From CAYFKJ01 sp964343605 (GTDB lineage Bacteria > Pseudomonadota > Alphaproteobacteria > UBA2966), in assembly GCA_964343605.1 (NCBI GenBank), contig CAYFKJ010000002.1, positions 558,001 to 622,000 on the forward strand: a DNA stretch of 64,000 nucleotides. The letters run 5' to 3'. Each line of letters begins with the position of its first letter. The stretch's first letter is position 1. The notes under the pieces are model-generated. The model saw nothing but the letters and a program-made list of their open reading frames with translations, was not told the DNA's origin and searched no databases. The position numbers and the translations under genes are program-made. Below, one piece after another: positions 44,729 to 53,549 of this stretch.

Positions 44729-46150
44729 TCACCAGGAATAAACCTTGTCGATGCCGGCCATTTTGACGCCGGTGAAGGCCGAAGCCTCCATGGAAAGCGC
44801 CCGGAGATCCTCAATCTCCAGATTGTGGACCGAGGACTTGCCGCAGGCCTTGGCCAGCAGCGTGATTTCCATTGTCATGGCCGTCAGATACCGGGCCACG
44901 CGCTCGGAAGCCGCCGCGACATCGATGCGTTCCTCCAGTTCCGGCTCCTGCGTCGCCACGCCGACCGGGCAAAGGCCGGTATGGCAGTGGTGGCACTTGC
45001 CGGGCTCGGTGCCGAGCGCCGCATAGTCGTCGAAGTAACGCGGCGAGTTGCACCCCAGCGCGATCATGGAACCCGTGCCGATCATCACGGCGTCGGCGCC
45101 CAGCGCCAGGCACTTGGCGGCGTCGGTACCGGAGCGGATGCCGCCGGCGGCAACCAGCGAGACTTTGCCGGTCATGCCGCAATCGTCGAGGGCCTCGCGC
45201 GCCGCCCGGATGGCGGAGATGGTCGGAATGCCGGTGTGGTTGAGCAACAATTCGGGCGAAGCACCCGTACCGCCTTCCGCGCCGTCGACGACGATGACGT
45301 CGACGCCGGCCTTGGCGGCGACCGCCACGTCGTAACGCGGCCGGGTGGCGCCCATCTTGAGGAAGATTGGCACCTGGTAATCGGTGGCCTCGCGCAGTTC
45401 CTCGATCTTGATCTGCATGTCGTCTGCGCCGAGGAAGTCGGGGTGGCGCACGGTGGAGCGCTGATCGACGCCTTCCGGCAGGGAGCGCATCCCGGCCACG
45501 CGTTCGGAGACCTTCATGCCCAAGAGGAGGCCGCCGGTGCCGGGCTTGGCGCCCTGGCCGACCACGAGCTCGATGGCGTCGGCTTTGCGCAGGTGCTCAA
45601 GATCCAGCATGTAGCGGGACGGGGTCATCTGGTAGACCAGGGTCTTGGAGGCGCGGCGCTCGTCTTCGAGCATGCCGCCCTCGCCGGTGCAGGTGAGCGT
45701 GCCGACCTTGGAGGCGCCATAGCCCAGCGCCGCCTTGGCACTGGCCGAGAGGGCGCCGAACGACATCGAGGCGATGTAGATCGGAATGTCGAGTTCCAAC
45801 GGTTTTTCCACCAGGCCCGAGCCGCCGCCCAGGACCGTCTTGGAATCACAGCTTTCGCGGTAACCTTCCAGCGGCAGACGGGTCATGGTCGCCGGTACGA
45901 ACGTCAGGTCGTCAAACGTCGGCAGACTGTGGTTGAACGAGTTGAAGCCGCGGATCTGGTAGCGGCCGAGGCGCGACAGCGCGTGGATTTCGGAAATCGA
46001 TTCCGGTGTCCAGCTTACCGATTCGCCCCGGGCATAGGAGGACGGAACGCCCGCCGGGCGATCCGGCACGCCGCCGTCCGACATCGCCACGGCCTCTTCC
46101 GTGGGCATTTCGAACGGGTATTCATATGGGGTCTTCAGATCATCAGCCAT
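44729..46150 (-). CDS. FMN-binding glutamate synthase domain protein (MgsC/GlxD-like)
   Basis: A 473-residue protein with the glutamate-synthase central/FMN TIM barrel. It shows YIASMSFGALSASAKAALG near residue 90, the loop with LVVGQGAKPGTGGLL, VIVVDGAEGGTGASPELL and the iron-sulfur motif KCHHCHTGLCPVGVATQ. In N-methylglutamate synthase this subunit transfers nitrogen onto an oxoacid or adds the amine to glutamate. The start overlaps the preceding gene by 16 bp, so the three subunits are likely made together. Confidence 0.88.
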   Translation of the reverse strand: MADDLKTPYEYPFEMPTEEAVAMSDGGVPDRPAGVPSSYARGESVSWTPESISEIHALSRLGRYQIRGFNSFNHSLPTFDDLTFVPATMTRLPLEGYRESCDSKTVLGGGSGLVEKPLELDIPIYIASMSFGALSASAKAALGYGASKVGTLTCTGEGGMLEDERRASKTLVYQMTPSRYMLDLEHLRKADAIELVVGQGAKPGTGGLLLGMKVSERVAGMRSLPEGVDQRSTVRHPDFLGADDMQIKIEELREATDYQVPIFLKMGATRPRYDVAVAAKAGVDVIVVDGAEGGTGASPELLLNHTGIPTISAIRAAREALDDCGMTGKVSLVAAGGIRSGTDAAKCLALGADAVMIGTGSMIALGCNSPRYFDDYAALGTEPGKCHHCHTGLCPVGVATQEPELEERIDVAAASERVARYLTAMTMEITLLAKACGKSSVHNLEIEDLRALSMEASAFTGVKMAGIDKVYSW

Positions 46151-46827
46151 GCGCTTGCGTCCCTACTTTCAAAGTGCCAAAGCCGCTGTGCGGAAACGAT
46201 TTTCTGCCAGTCGCGCCGGGTGTCGTTGAGACCGCGGCCGGCCAGCAGTTCCTCCAGCGAGGCGATTTCCTCGGGCTCGGGTTCGACGACCTTGCTGTCG
46301 ACCCCAAGCGATTCGATGGGTCCGTTCACCCAGACCTCACCCCCCCATAGTGAATCGGCTGTCGCCTCGCCGGCGCCATTGAGCGCGATAATGCGCCCGG
46401 CATGCGCCATGAAGCCCGACATGTAGCCGATCTTGCCTTCGACGATGATATCGCCGCCCTTCATGGCGACGCCGCACCGGGGTCCGGCATCGCCCTTGAT
46501 GTGAATGAGGCCGCCGCGCATTGAGGCGCCGACCGACATGCCGGCGTAGCCGTTGATCAGGATCTCGCCGCTGGCCATGGCCTCGCCGACCGACCAGCCC
46601 ACGTTGCGCTCCACCTCGATGTGGGCGCCGTCGTTGAGGCCGCCGCAGTAGTATCCGACGCTGCCCTCGAAGCGGATGTTCGAACCGGCCGGCAGGCCGA
46701 CGCCGAGGTTGTGGCGGGACTTGGTATCCTTGACGATAAGATCGTGGCCTTCGGCCAGGGCGGCCCGGATTTCCTGGTTGACCTCCCGAATGGGGCGGTC
46801 GCCGACGCTGATGATTGCCTCGCTCAT
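46135..46827 (-). CDS. Glutamate synthase GXGXG-domain protein (MgsB/GlxC-like)
   Basis: A 230-residue right-handed beta-helix protein equivalent to the C-terminal GXGXG domain of GltB. Repeats with spaced glycines are seen in GSVGYYCGGLNDGAHIEVE, ILINGYAGMSVGASMRGG and VEGKIGYMSGFMAHAG. In the N-methylglutamate synthase system this domain is a separate subunit that joins the amidotransferase and FMN subunits. It overlaps the upstream gene by 4 bp and the downstream gene by 16 bp. Confidence 0.88.
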   Translation of the reverse strand: MSEAIISVGDRPIREVNQEIRAALAEGHDLIVKDTKSRHNLGVGLPAGSNIRFEGSVGYYCGGLNDGAHIEVERNVGWSVGEAMASGEILINGYAGMSVGASMRGGLIHIKGDAGPRCGVAMKGGDIIVEGKIGYMSGFMAHAGRIIALNGAGEATADSLWGGEVWVNGPIESLGVDSKVVEPEPEEIASLEELLAGRGLNDTRRDWQKIVSAQRLWHFESRDASAWLMI

Positions 46828-47768
46828 GCCGCTTTCCTCACTGAACCGATACTCCAGGTCTTCGTCATGCTGGGACCGTCGTAGTTGTTGATGGCGTTTT
46901 CGCCCGGATAAACCATGCGGACGGCCTGTTCCTCGGTGGCGACGGCCATTTCACCCTCTTCCTCGACGGAAACCAGGGGCTTGATAGCCCAGCGGTCCTT
47001 GGCGAAGCCCATGCTTTCGGTGTTCGAAATCAGGTAGGTGAAAACGCCGTCGATCTGCGAGATGGACTGTTCCAGCGCCTGCGGTTGCGTCAGACCCTTG
47101 GACATCTGGTCGGAAATCCAGACGGCGATCAATTCGCTGTCGTTGTAGGTCATGAAGCGGTAGCCGCGGTGCTCCAGCTTCTCCCGCCAGGTGTAGTAGT
47201 CCGTGATCTGGCCGTTGTGGACGATGGCGACATCGGGGAAGGGGCGGGCCCAGAAGGGGTGGCTGGCGGTCGGCGAGACCGACGATTCGGTAGCCAGCCG
47301 GGCGTGACCCAGGCCATGCGTGCCGATGAAATCGCGGATGCCGTGCTTGTCGGCAACTTCGGTTGCGCCGCCGAGATCCTTAATGATCTCCAGCGACTTG
47401 CCGACCGACTGGATTTCCATGCGTTCGGACATGGTATCGGCCTGGCGCGACCATTCGGCGAAGTCGGTCGGTTCCTTGATGAGCATGCGCACCGAAACGT
47501 GTTGGGTGTCGCTGTCGTCGTGGCTCGGGTCTGAAATGAAGTCCGAGCCGTTCTCACGCAGGATTTCCAGGAACGACGTCAGGTCGCTCGAAAGTTTGTC
47601 GCGGTTGGCCGCCATGGCTCGAACGATGTAGCCGTCCTCCACAGGCGGTCCGTAAAGTGCGAAGCCCGTGGAGTCCGCGCCGCGGTGGCGCTGCGCCTCC
47701 ATCAGGTTCACGAGATCGGCGCCGACCTTGCCCGGCGCGCTCAAAATTCTTCCAGCAATTCCACACAT
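46824..47768 (-). CDS. Class II glutamine amidotransferase (MgsA/GlxB-like)
   Basis: A 314-residue Ntn-type amidotransferase. I start it at ATG 47768 because this places Cys2 (MCGIAGRIL) at the mature N-terminus, where it is the nucleophile; the longer frame would bury it. SHPFWARPFPDVAIVHNGQI and the preceding TRL-like HARLATESS segment are typical glutaminase motifs. It supplies ammonia or performs the gamma-glutamyl transfer for the complex with the two downstream subunits. The perfect GntR-type palindrome lies 20 bp upstream of the start. Confidence 0.88.
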   Translation of the reverse strand: MCGIAGRILSAPGKVGADLVNLMEAQRHRGADSTGFALYGPPVEDGYIVRAMAANRDKLSSDLTSFLEILRENGSDFISDPSHDDSDTQHVSVRMLIKEPTDFAEWSRQADTMSERMEIQSVGKSLEIIKDLGGATEVADKHGIRDFIGTHGLGHARLATESSVSPTASHPFWARPFPDVAIVHNGQITDYYTWREKLEHRGYRFMTYNDSELIAVWISDQMSKGLTQPQALEQSISQIDGVFTYLISNTESMGFAKDRWAIKPLVSVEEEGEMAVATEEQAVRMVYPGENAINNYDGPSMTKTWSIGSVRKAA

Positions 47769-47785
47769 ATTTGGCTCTGCCCTAT

Positions 47786-47806
47786 TTTTGTATACTGTAT
47801 ACAAAA
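47786..47806. promoter_or_regulatory. Perfect GntR-type palindromic operator upstream of the Mgs-like operon
   Basis: The core TTGTATACTGTATACAA (47788-47804) is palindromic around T47796, and two flanking T/A pairs extend it to 21 bp. It starts 20 bp upstream of the amidotransferase start, an ideal repressor position. Three variants occur at other amine-gene promoters in the window. Confidence 0.82.
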
Positions 47807-47912
47807 CACATCTGATTCTTACGCTTCTTTGCTACACAACACAAGTCCTACCTTCGCGAAACCGGTCAAAAACCGTTAATTTCCGCCCTTCGCGCGGCGG
47901 TTGGCGCGGCGG

Positions 47913-48800
47913 TCACCGCATTGGCTCCGGATTGGTGGCGATGATGCCGTTGGGCCGGAAAACCAGGAAAAAAATCAGGAACAGCAGGACGGCGGCGTCG
48001 CGGAACACGACGTACTCGTCCGGCAGGATCATCAACAAGGTCGCCTCCAACGCGCCCAGCAGGAAGCCGCCGTAGAGCGCCCCCTTGGGATTTGAAAGGC
48101 CGCCGATAATGGCCGCGATGAGGGCCTTGATCATGGGCGTCAGGCCCAACGTCGGAAAGACCGCGCCGCGCTGGGAGATCCACAGGAGAGCGGCGATGCC
48201 GGCCAAAACGCCCGACAGGAAAAAGGCCAGCGCGATCACCCGGTTGGCCCGGATGCCCATGGCGCGGGCGACGTCGAAGTCGTCGGCCGAGGCCCGGAGT
48301 GCGACACCAAGGCGTGAGTTGGCCAGGAAATAGCGCAGCAGCAGCAGCGATCCGATGGCCACGATGATGGTGAAGATCTGCGCCCGTCCGATGAAGACCT
48401 CGCCGAAGGTGATGTAGCCCGAGAGGAATTCGGGGATCGGAATAGGCTTGGAGCGCGGGCTGATGGTGATCTGGAAGATGACGTGAAGCGCGCCCGATAT
48501 AGCGAACGACGTGATGAGCAAGGTCATGGGACTTTGCCCGCGCAACGGTCTGAAGGCGATGCGCTCCATCGCCAGCGCGCACACGCCGGCGAACAGGATG
48601 GCGACGACGACGGCAATCCAGAAGGGTACGCCCCACAATGTCTGGAACAACAGCGCATAGCCGAACAGGGTCATGAGGTCGCCGTGCGCGAAGTTCAGGA
48701 ACCCGAGCAGACCGAAAACGACCACCAGGCCGAGCGCCAGGAGGGCGTAGATGCTGCCCAGGTTCAGCACGGCAATCAGATATTGGGCGAATTCTTCCAT
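47913..48800 (-). CDS. Branched-chain-amino-acid-type ABC transporter permease (LivH-like)
   Basis: A 295-residue inner-membrane permease of the LivH family with about eight helices. It includes LLALGLVVVFGLLGFLNFAHG near the N-terminus and the coupling-loop segment RASADDFDVARAMGIRANRV. It pairs with the fused LivM/LivG-like protein and the LivF-like ATPase encoded just upstream. Liv-type systems import amino acids, amides and other small polar compounds. The amine-gene context suggests the cargo may not be a branched-chain amino acid. Confidence 0.91.
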   Translation of the reverse strand: MEEFAQYLIAVLNLGSIYALLALGLVVVFGLLGFLNFAHGDLMTLFGYALLFQTLWGVPFWIAVVVAILFAGVCALAMERIAFRPLRGQSPMTLLITSFAISGALHVIFQITISPRSKPIPIPEFLSGYITFGEVFIGRAQIFTIIVAIGSLLLLRYFLANSRLGVALRASADDFDVARAMGIRANRVIALAFFLSGVLAGIAALLWISQRGAVFPTLGLTPMIKALIAAIIGGLSNPKGALYGGFLLGALEATLLMILPDEYVVFRDAAVLLFLIFFLVFRPNGIIATNPEPMR

Positions 48801-48821
48801 ATGGCCTTGTCTTTCCTGCCT

Positions 48822-49526
48822 TCAGGCGGCGCCGAGATAGCTGTCGTGAATGTCGGAATCGCCCGCCAGTTCGTCGGCCCTGCCGGACCTCACGATCAGT
48901 CCGAGTTCCATGACGTAGGCCCGATCGGCGATGGCGAGGCTCTTCTTGACGTTCTGTTCGACGAGCAGGATCGTGACGCCGGCCCCGCGCAGGTCGGCGA
49001 TGATCTCGAAGACCTTCGAAACGATCTTGGGCGCCAGGCCCAGCGACGGCTCGTCGAGAATGAGAAATTCCGGGTTGACCATGAGCGCGCGGGCGATTGC
49101 CAGCATCTGCTGCTCGCCGCCGGAGAGGGTTCCGGCGTCCTGGTCCTGGCGTTCGCGGAGCGTGGGAAATTGCTCCATGACCGCCGTGATGCGTTCTTCC
49201 GTGGTCGTCTTCGGCAACGTGTTCCCGCCGGCCTTGAGGTTCTCCAGGACGGAGAGCGATTTGAAGACGCGCCGGCCCTCGGGTGAAAACGACATGCCCA
49301 TGCCGGCCCGGGCCTCGACCGGCACCTTTGCCAACGAACTGCCGTTGAGCGAAATCTCGCCGCCGGCCAGGGGGACCAGCCCCATGATGGCGTTCAGGGT
49401 GGTCGTTTTGCCGGCGCCGTTGGCACCGATAATGGTCACCAGCTCACCCTTCGAGACCTCAAAGGACACGCCCTTGACTGCGGCGACGGGGCCGTATGAG
49501 ACTTCGAGGTTCTGGACGTTCAGCAT
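48822..49526 (-). CDS. ABC transporter ATPase (LivF-like)
   Basis: A 234-residue LivF-type ATP-binding subunit. Walker A is GANGAGKTTTLNA, the signature is LSGGEQQMLAIARAL and Walker B is FLILDEPSLGLAP. It belongs to the Liv-type transporter encoded from 52723 to 47913. An ATPase domain is also fused to the other permease, so the complex has the usual two nucleotide-binding domains on separate polypeptides. Confidence 0.94.
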   Translation of the reverse strand: MLNVQNLEVSYGPVAAVKGVSFEVSKGELVTIIGANGAGKTTTLNAIMGLVPLAGGEISLNGSSLAKVPVEARAGMGMSFSPEGRRVFKSLSVLENLKAGGNTLPKTTTEERITAVMEQFPTLRERQDQDAGTLSGGEQQMLAIARALMVNPEFLILDEPSLGLAPKIVSKVFEIIADLRGAGVTILLVEQNVKKSLAIADRAYVMELGLIVRSGRADELAGDSDIHDSYLGAA

Positions 49527-49590
49527 TCGATTCAGGCCACCAGCTTGGGGTGAGGCGGGGCTGGCAACGCGGGCAACGCCGCCAGCCCCA

Positions 49591-49622
49591 TACTCAACTA
49601 CTCAACTACTCAACCACTCAAC
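49591..49622. repeat. Four tandem 8-bp repeats
   Basis: TACTCAAC is repeated three times without gap (49591-49614), followed by one variant CACTCAAC (49615-49622). It lies in the gap between the LivF-like and substrate-binding-protein genes. It may be a slipped-strand repeat without function. Confidence 0.85.
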
Positions 49623-49633
49623 TACGCTTGAAC

Positions 49634-50809
49634 TTACTTCCGGGAGAGCGGAATTTCCGAGGGATCAAGTTTGATCGACTTGATGTATTTTCCCTCGCCG
49701 CCTTCGATGCGCATGATGTGCACCGGCAGGTTCGGGTATTTGCCGACGCCCTTGAAGGTGACGCTGCCGATCTCGGTGTCGACGTTCTCCAGCGTGCCGA
49801 ACGCGTCACGCACGGCCTTTGCATCTGTGGTGCCGGCTACTTTGACGGCGGCCTCCACCATGCGCATGGCGGAATAGCCGACCATGGCCGGGTAGAACGC
49901 GTCGGCATTGCCGAACTTGGCCTCGTACGCCTTGACGAAGGCGTTGGCGGAGGCGCTGGCGGACGGCGCCGCCATGGTCACGTAGTAGACGCCCTCGACG
50001 ACCTTGCCCAGACCCTTGACCGACGGCTGGTCGAGCACGTCCGGACCGAGATACGTGGATTTCACGCCGCCGGCGCGAAGCTGGTTGATGAAGATCGGGA
50101 AGTCGTTGTCAAACGGCATGCCCATGATGACGTCCGGCGCTTCTGGCAGGGCCTTGATGGCCGCGACCACCTTGGAGAATTCCTGCTGGTCGTAGGCGAA
50201 GCTTGACTGGCCGATGACCTTGCCGCCCATCTTCTCGAACAGATCCTTGAAGTACAGCGGCAGGAATTCGGTGTAGGGATCGAATTCCGACGTGATGATG
50301 TAGGCCGTCTTCGCCTTCAGGTCGTTGCGGGCGAACTTGGCGTAAACGCCGCCCATGTGGGCGTCCGACATCATGACGAGATAGCTGCCACCGCCGGCCC
50401 GGGCCGGAATGGTCGGCTGCGAGGCGATGGTGTGCATGATGAGCAGGTCTTTTTTCTTCACCATGGTGCCCGCGGCGATGGCGGCCGGCGAGATGGCGCT
50501 CGAGATGAAGGCGTTCATCTTTTCCTTCTTGAGCAGTTCGGCGACCGCGATGGCGGCCTTCTGCGGATCGGACGTGTCGTCACGTTCGATGATCTTCACC
50601 GGATATTTGCCGGCCAGACCACCCTTCTTGTTGGCCTGTTCGGCGTACATGTTGACGCCTTGCATGAACGGCGCATCGTAGGCCGCCATGAAACCGGTGC
50701 GGGCGCTGACGGCGCCGATCACGAAGTCCTCCGCAACCGCGGGAACGCTCCACATTCCGGCCAGGCTGGTAATCGCCAAACCGGCAGCCAGTAGTTTTTT
50801 CACAGACAT
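49634..50809 (-). CDS. Periplasmic substrate-binding protein (LivK-like)
   Basis: A 391-residue type I periplasmic binding protein. From ATG 50809 it carries a classical signal peptide (KK, then LLAAGLAITSLAGMW, cleavage near AVA-EDF). The mature part opens FVIGAVSARTGFMAAYDAP, as in the Leu/Ile/Val or amide binding family. It would capture the ligand in the periplasm for the Liv-type permeases. Ligand residues cannot be assigned by eye. It is the second gene of the transporter operon. Confidence 0.91.
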   Translation of the reverse strand: MSVKKLLAAGLAITSLAGMWSVPAVAEDFVIGAVSARTGFMAAYDAPFMQGVNMYAEQANKKGGLAGKYPVKIIERDDTSDPQKAAIAVAELLKKEKMNAFISSAISPAAIAAGTMVKKKDLLIMHTIASQPTIPARAGGGSYLVMMSDAHMGGVYAKFARNDLKAKTAYIITSEFDPYTEFLPLYFKDLFEKMGGKVIGQSSFAYDQQEFSKVVAAIKALPEAPDVIMGMPFDNDFPIFINQLRAGGVKSTYLGPDVLDQPSVKGLGKVVEGVYYVTMAAPSASASANAFVKAYEAKFGNADAFYPAMVGYSAMRMVEAAVKVAGTTDAKAVRDAFGTLENVDTEIGSVTFKGVGKYPNLPVHIMRIEGGEGKYIKSIKLDPSEIPLSRK

Positions 50810-50848
50810 GGTCAATCCTCTGTTGTTTGGTTGCACAAATTTATTTTG

Positions 50849-52723
50849 TTATTGGTCTTCAGTTTCTTCCCCGACGTAAGCCTCAATGACATCCGGATTT
50901 GCGGCGATGTCCTTGGGCAACCCCTCCGCGATGAGCTGGCCTTTGTTCAGCACGTAAATTCGGTCGCAAAGCTGCATGACCATCTTCAAGTCATGCTCGA
51001 CAAGCAAGATGCCGATACCGAAATCGGAAACGATTTGCCGAAGGGGTTCTTTCAGCGCCTCGGTTTCCGCGGAGTTCATCCCCGCCGCCGGCTCGTCCAG
51101 CAGCAGAAATTTTGGTTCCAGCGCCAGCGCGCGGGCGATCTCAAGCTTTCGCTGATCGCCGTACGCCAGGTTGCTGGAAATGATGTTGGCTTTGTCTTCC
51201 AGGTCGAGGAACGAGAGCCAGCTGAAGGCCCTGGCTTCGGCCTCGTGCCGGCTCAATCCCGGAGCATGCACGGTCACCGCCGAGATGACGTTCTCGAGTG
51301 CGGTGAGGGAGGTGAAGAGGCGGATGTTCTGGAAGGTCCGGCCCAATCCCTGCCTGGCCAGCTTGACGGCGCTCCATTCCGTGCCGTCCTGATGGTTGAG
51401 TGAAATCCGGCCGCCCGATGCGTACAACGATCCCGTCAGCACGTTGATGAATGTCGTCTTGCCGGCGCCGTTGGGCCCGATCAGGCCGACGATCTCACCC
51501 GCCTGTACGCGCAGGCTGACGTCGTCCAGCGCCTTGAGACCGGTGTAGGTCTTGGCCAGGACATCGGTTTCGAGGACGGATTCCTTAGGCACTTCGTAAG
51601 TCGGCAGTTCGACGTGGCCCATGGAGCGGCTGTCTGGCGTTGAAAGCTTGCCGATCAGCGCCGCCAGTTCGCGGTAGCCCAGCACGCCTTCGGGGCGCTT
51701 GTAGAGGATGATCAGGATCAGGATGGAAAACGAGATGGCGGTGAGGCCGAAGACCAAGGGGAATTCGAACCCGAAGATCGTTTCCGTGCCGGCGAAGGTT
51801 CCCAGGTGCTCTTCGGTCTTGCGGAAGATTTCCTCCGCGATGGTGATGACAACGGCGCCGATGACGCAGCCGCTGATGGAGCGGTAGCCGCCCAGGATAA
51901 TCATCACGACGAATGCAAATGTTTTCTCAAGGTAAAATCCGTTGGGCGAGATGACGCCGGTGACGTGTCCGAACAGGGCGCCGGCCATGCCGACGATGCC
52001 GGCGCTGGCGACCCAGAAGAGAAAAATGTGGAACTGCGGTTCGATCCCGATGGAGCGGGAGGCCTGCTCCTCGTCGCGCGTCGCCTCCATGTTGCGGGCG
52101 AACCGGGTGCTTTTGAGATAGAACGCGGCGGCCAGTGCGACGGCCAGGGCGCCGATGAAGACGGGCCACGTCGCCTGTTCAGTCGGCAAGCCGTAGAGCG
52201 ACTGCTTGCCGTTGGTCAGCGCCTTGCCGCCGATGAAGAAGAGGTAGGCGATGACGATCAGGCCGAAGCTGGCGATCACGGCGGAGGTATCGCGTAGCCG
52301 CATCATGACGATGCCGGAAACCGCGCCGACCAGCATGCTGGCCAGCACCGCCATGGGGATCGCCATGGGGAGCGACCATTCGACTTCCTGGATGAATACC
52401 GGCATGTCGGCCAGCAGGAAGGATTTCATGCCGGCGGGCAGGGTGAACCAAGCGGAGACATAGGCGCCGACGCCGAAGAAGGCGACATGACCCAAAGACA
52501 GAATGCCGGTGGTGCCGCAGAACAATCCCAGACCCGCCGCGGCGATGACGTTGACGCAGCCGAGCAGGAGGAGCTCGCGTCCGGCTAGTCCCGTGGCGCC
52601 GGCGATGCCGATAATGACGAGGATCAGGGGCAGAAGAATGCCGAACGAAACCGCGCACTCCTTGGTGCGCTGGTCAATCGTGCTCACCCTTGCGGCCGGG
52701 ATTTCCCTGGCCTCAACCGACAT
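50849..52723 (-). CDS. Fused ABC transporter permease-ATPase (LivM-LivG-like)
   Basis: A 624-residue fusion. Residues 1-340 form a LivM-type permease with about nine helices (GLFCGTTGILSLGHVAFFGVG, TRDEEQASRSIGIEP). Residues about 380-624 form a LivG-type ATPase with Walker A GPNGAGKTTFINV, the signature segment NLAYGDQRKLEIARALAL and Walker B FLLLDEPAAG. LivM and LivG are usually separate; the fusion fixes their stoichiometry. The GntR-type motif at 52881-52897 lies 158 bp upstream. It is the first gene of the transporter operon. Confidence 0.92.
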   Translation of the reverse strand: MSVEAREIPAARVSTIDQRTKECAVSFGILLPLILVIIGIAGATGLAGRELLLLGCVNVIAAAGLGLFCGTTGILSLGHVAFFGVGAYVSAWFTLPAGMKSFLLADMPVFIQEVEWSLPMAIPMAVLASMLVGAVSGIVMMRLRDTSAVIASFGLIVIAYLFFIGGKALTNGKQSLYGLPTEQATWPVFIGALAVALAAAFYLKSTRFARNMEATRDEEQASRSIGIEPQFHIFLFWVASAGIVGMAGALFGHVTGVISPNGFYLEKTFAFVVMIILGGYRSISGCVIGAVVITIAEEIFRKTEEHLGTFAGTETIFGFEFPLVFGLTAISFSILILIILYKRPEGVLGYRELAALIGKLSTPDSRSMGHVELPTYEVPKESVLETDVLAKTYTGLKALDDVSLRVQAGEIVGLIGPNGAGKTTFINVLTGSLYASGGRISLNHQDGTEWSAVKLARQGLGRTFQNIRLFTSLTALENVISAVTVHAPGLSRHEAEARAFSWLSFLDLEDKANIISSNLAYGDQRKLEIARALALEPKFLLLDEPAAGMNSAETEALKEPLRQIVSDFGIGILLVEHDLKMVMQLCDRIYVLNKGQLIAEGLPKDIAANPDVIEAYVGEETEDQ

Positions 52724-52880
52724 GCCGCGATCCGGTTAATGCCGGTATTGCGGCAGCAGTCTCTCTTTGGACGGGGGCATCATCAAGACGGATTTCCGCC
52801 GAATACTCCCACCGGTCTCCACACCTCATTCGCACGTGAGGCCCTCCCAATTGACTCTTAACAGTATGTGTTATTGTTAT

Positions 52881-52897
52881 TTGAATACTGTATCCAA
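52881..52897. promoter_or_regulatory. GntR-type operator upstream of the ABC transporter operon
   Basis: TTGAATACTGTATCCAA matches the perfect palindrome at 47788-47804 in 15 of 17 positions, with both changes at symmetric arm positions. It lies 158 bp upstream of the LivM-LivG-like start. Confidence 0.68.
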
Positions 52898-52980
52898 AAC
52901 ACATTAGCACTAGTGTTGAGGGACGGCAAATTGATTCAAAGGGGGTGGGACTAGGGGATCGCAACGCCAAGAAGAAACAA

Positions 52981-53130
52981 CTGGATTCCGGCGTGCGCCG
53001 GAATGACGACGAGGGTGAATTCCACGCTCCAGCGTCATCCCGGACTTGATCCGGGATCCATACTGAATCACGGACCAGCGCGGACCCATGAGAAAAAAGA
53101 AAATTGGATTCCGGCCTGCGCCGGAATGAC
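52981..53130. repeat. Cluster of three REP-like palindromes
   Basis: Two near-identical palindromes (52981-53007 and 53104-53130) share GGATTCCGGC, a two-base centre and GCGCCGGAATGAC. A variant with GTCATCCCGGA and TCCGGGAT lies at 53032-53060. Such GGATTCCGGC/GCCGGAATGAC units are dispersed noncoding repeats in many alphaproteobacteria. Confidence 0.8.
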
Positions 53131-53141
53131 GGAATCTTGTT

Positions 53142-53549
53142 CTAGTCGTAGGAGATTTCGCCGTCGGGGCCGTGGATGATGGCGTCGACTTCGATTTCGA
53201 CCATCATGCCGGGCGTCGTCAGGCCGGCCTCGACGCCCGTCAACACGGGATCGACGTCCTTGAAGATCTCGCCGTGCGCCTTGATGAAGCCGCCGGCATC
53301 GCGCATGTCGGTGACATAGGCGTTGGTCCGGACGACGTGAGTCAAATCCGCGCCCACCGCACCCAGCGCCTTTTCGATCTGCTTGAAGATGAAAACTGTT
53401 TGTTCGTAGATGTCGAACGGGGCGACAAGTTCGCCGTTGTGCATCGACGTCGTTCCGGCGACGTACACGAACGGCCCGACGCGCTTGGCCCTGGAGTACG
53501 AGCCCATTTTTTCGAAGCGGCCGCTTCCTTGTGCTGTCAAAACAACCAT
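53142..53549 (-). CDS. ridA: RidA-family reactive-imine deaminase
   Basis: A 135-residue RidA/YjgF-family protein from the ATG at 53549; a second ATG 14 codons on is possible. It contains FVYVAGTTSMHNGELV, then LGAVGADLTHVVRTNAYVTDM with the conserved Arg that binds the substrate carboxylate, and ends PGMMVEIEVDAI. RidA proteins hydrolyse reactive enamines/imines formed by amine and amino-acid metabolism. It is divergent from the GntR gene, and its start codon overlaps the GntR-type operator, so the repressor would block it. Confidence 0.88.
   Translation of the reverse strand: MVVLTAQGSGRFEKMGSYSRAKRVGPFVYVAGTTSMHNGELVAPFDIYEQTVFIFKQIEKALGAVGADLTHVVRTNAYVTDMRDAGGFIKAHGEIFKDVDPVLTGVEAGLTTPGMMVEIEVDAIIHGPDGEISYD

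Larger units (their letters stand above)
52740..53141. other. Repeat-bearing intergenic region between ridA and the transporter operon
   Basis: About 400 bp without a gene. From high to low coordinates it holds three REP-like palindromes (52981-53130), a GTTG-rich stretch, and the transporter promoter with the GntR-type motif. No protein frame with homology is seen. Confidence 0.7.

Noticed and set aside
49591..49622. CRISPR-like repeats
   Set aside because: The units are 8 bp, directly adjacent and without spacers, and no cas gene is present.
53032..53060. Possible second GntR-type operator in the repeat region
   Set aside because: The palindrome is GC-rich (GTCATCCCGGA) and shares no core with TTGTATACTGTATACAA.
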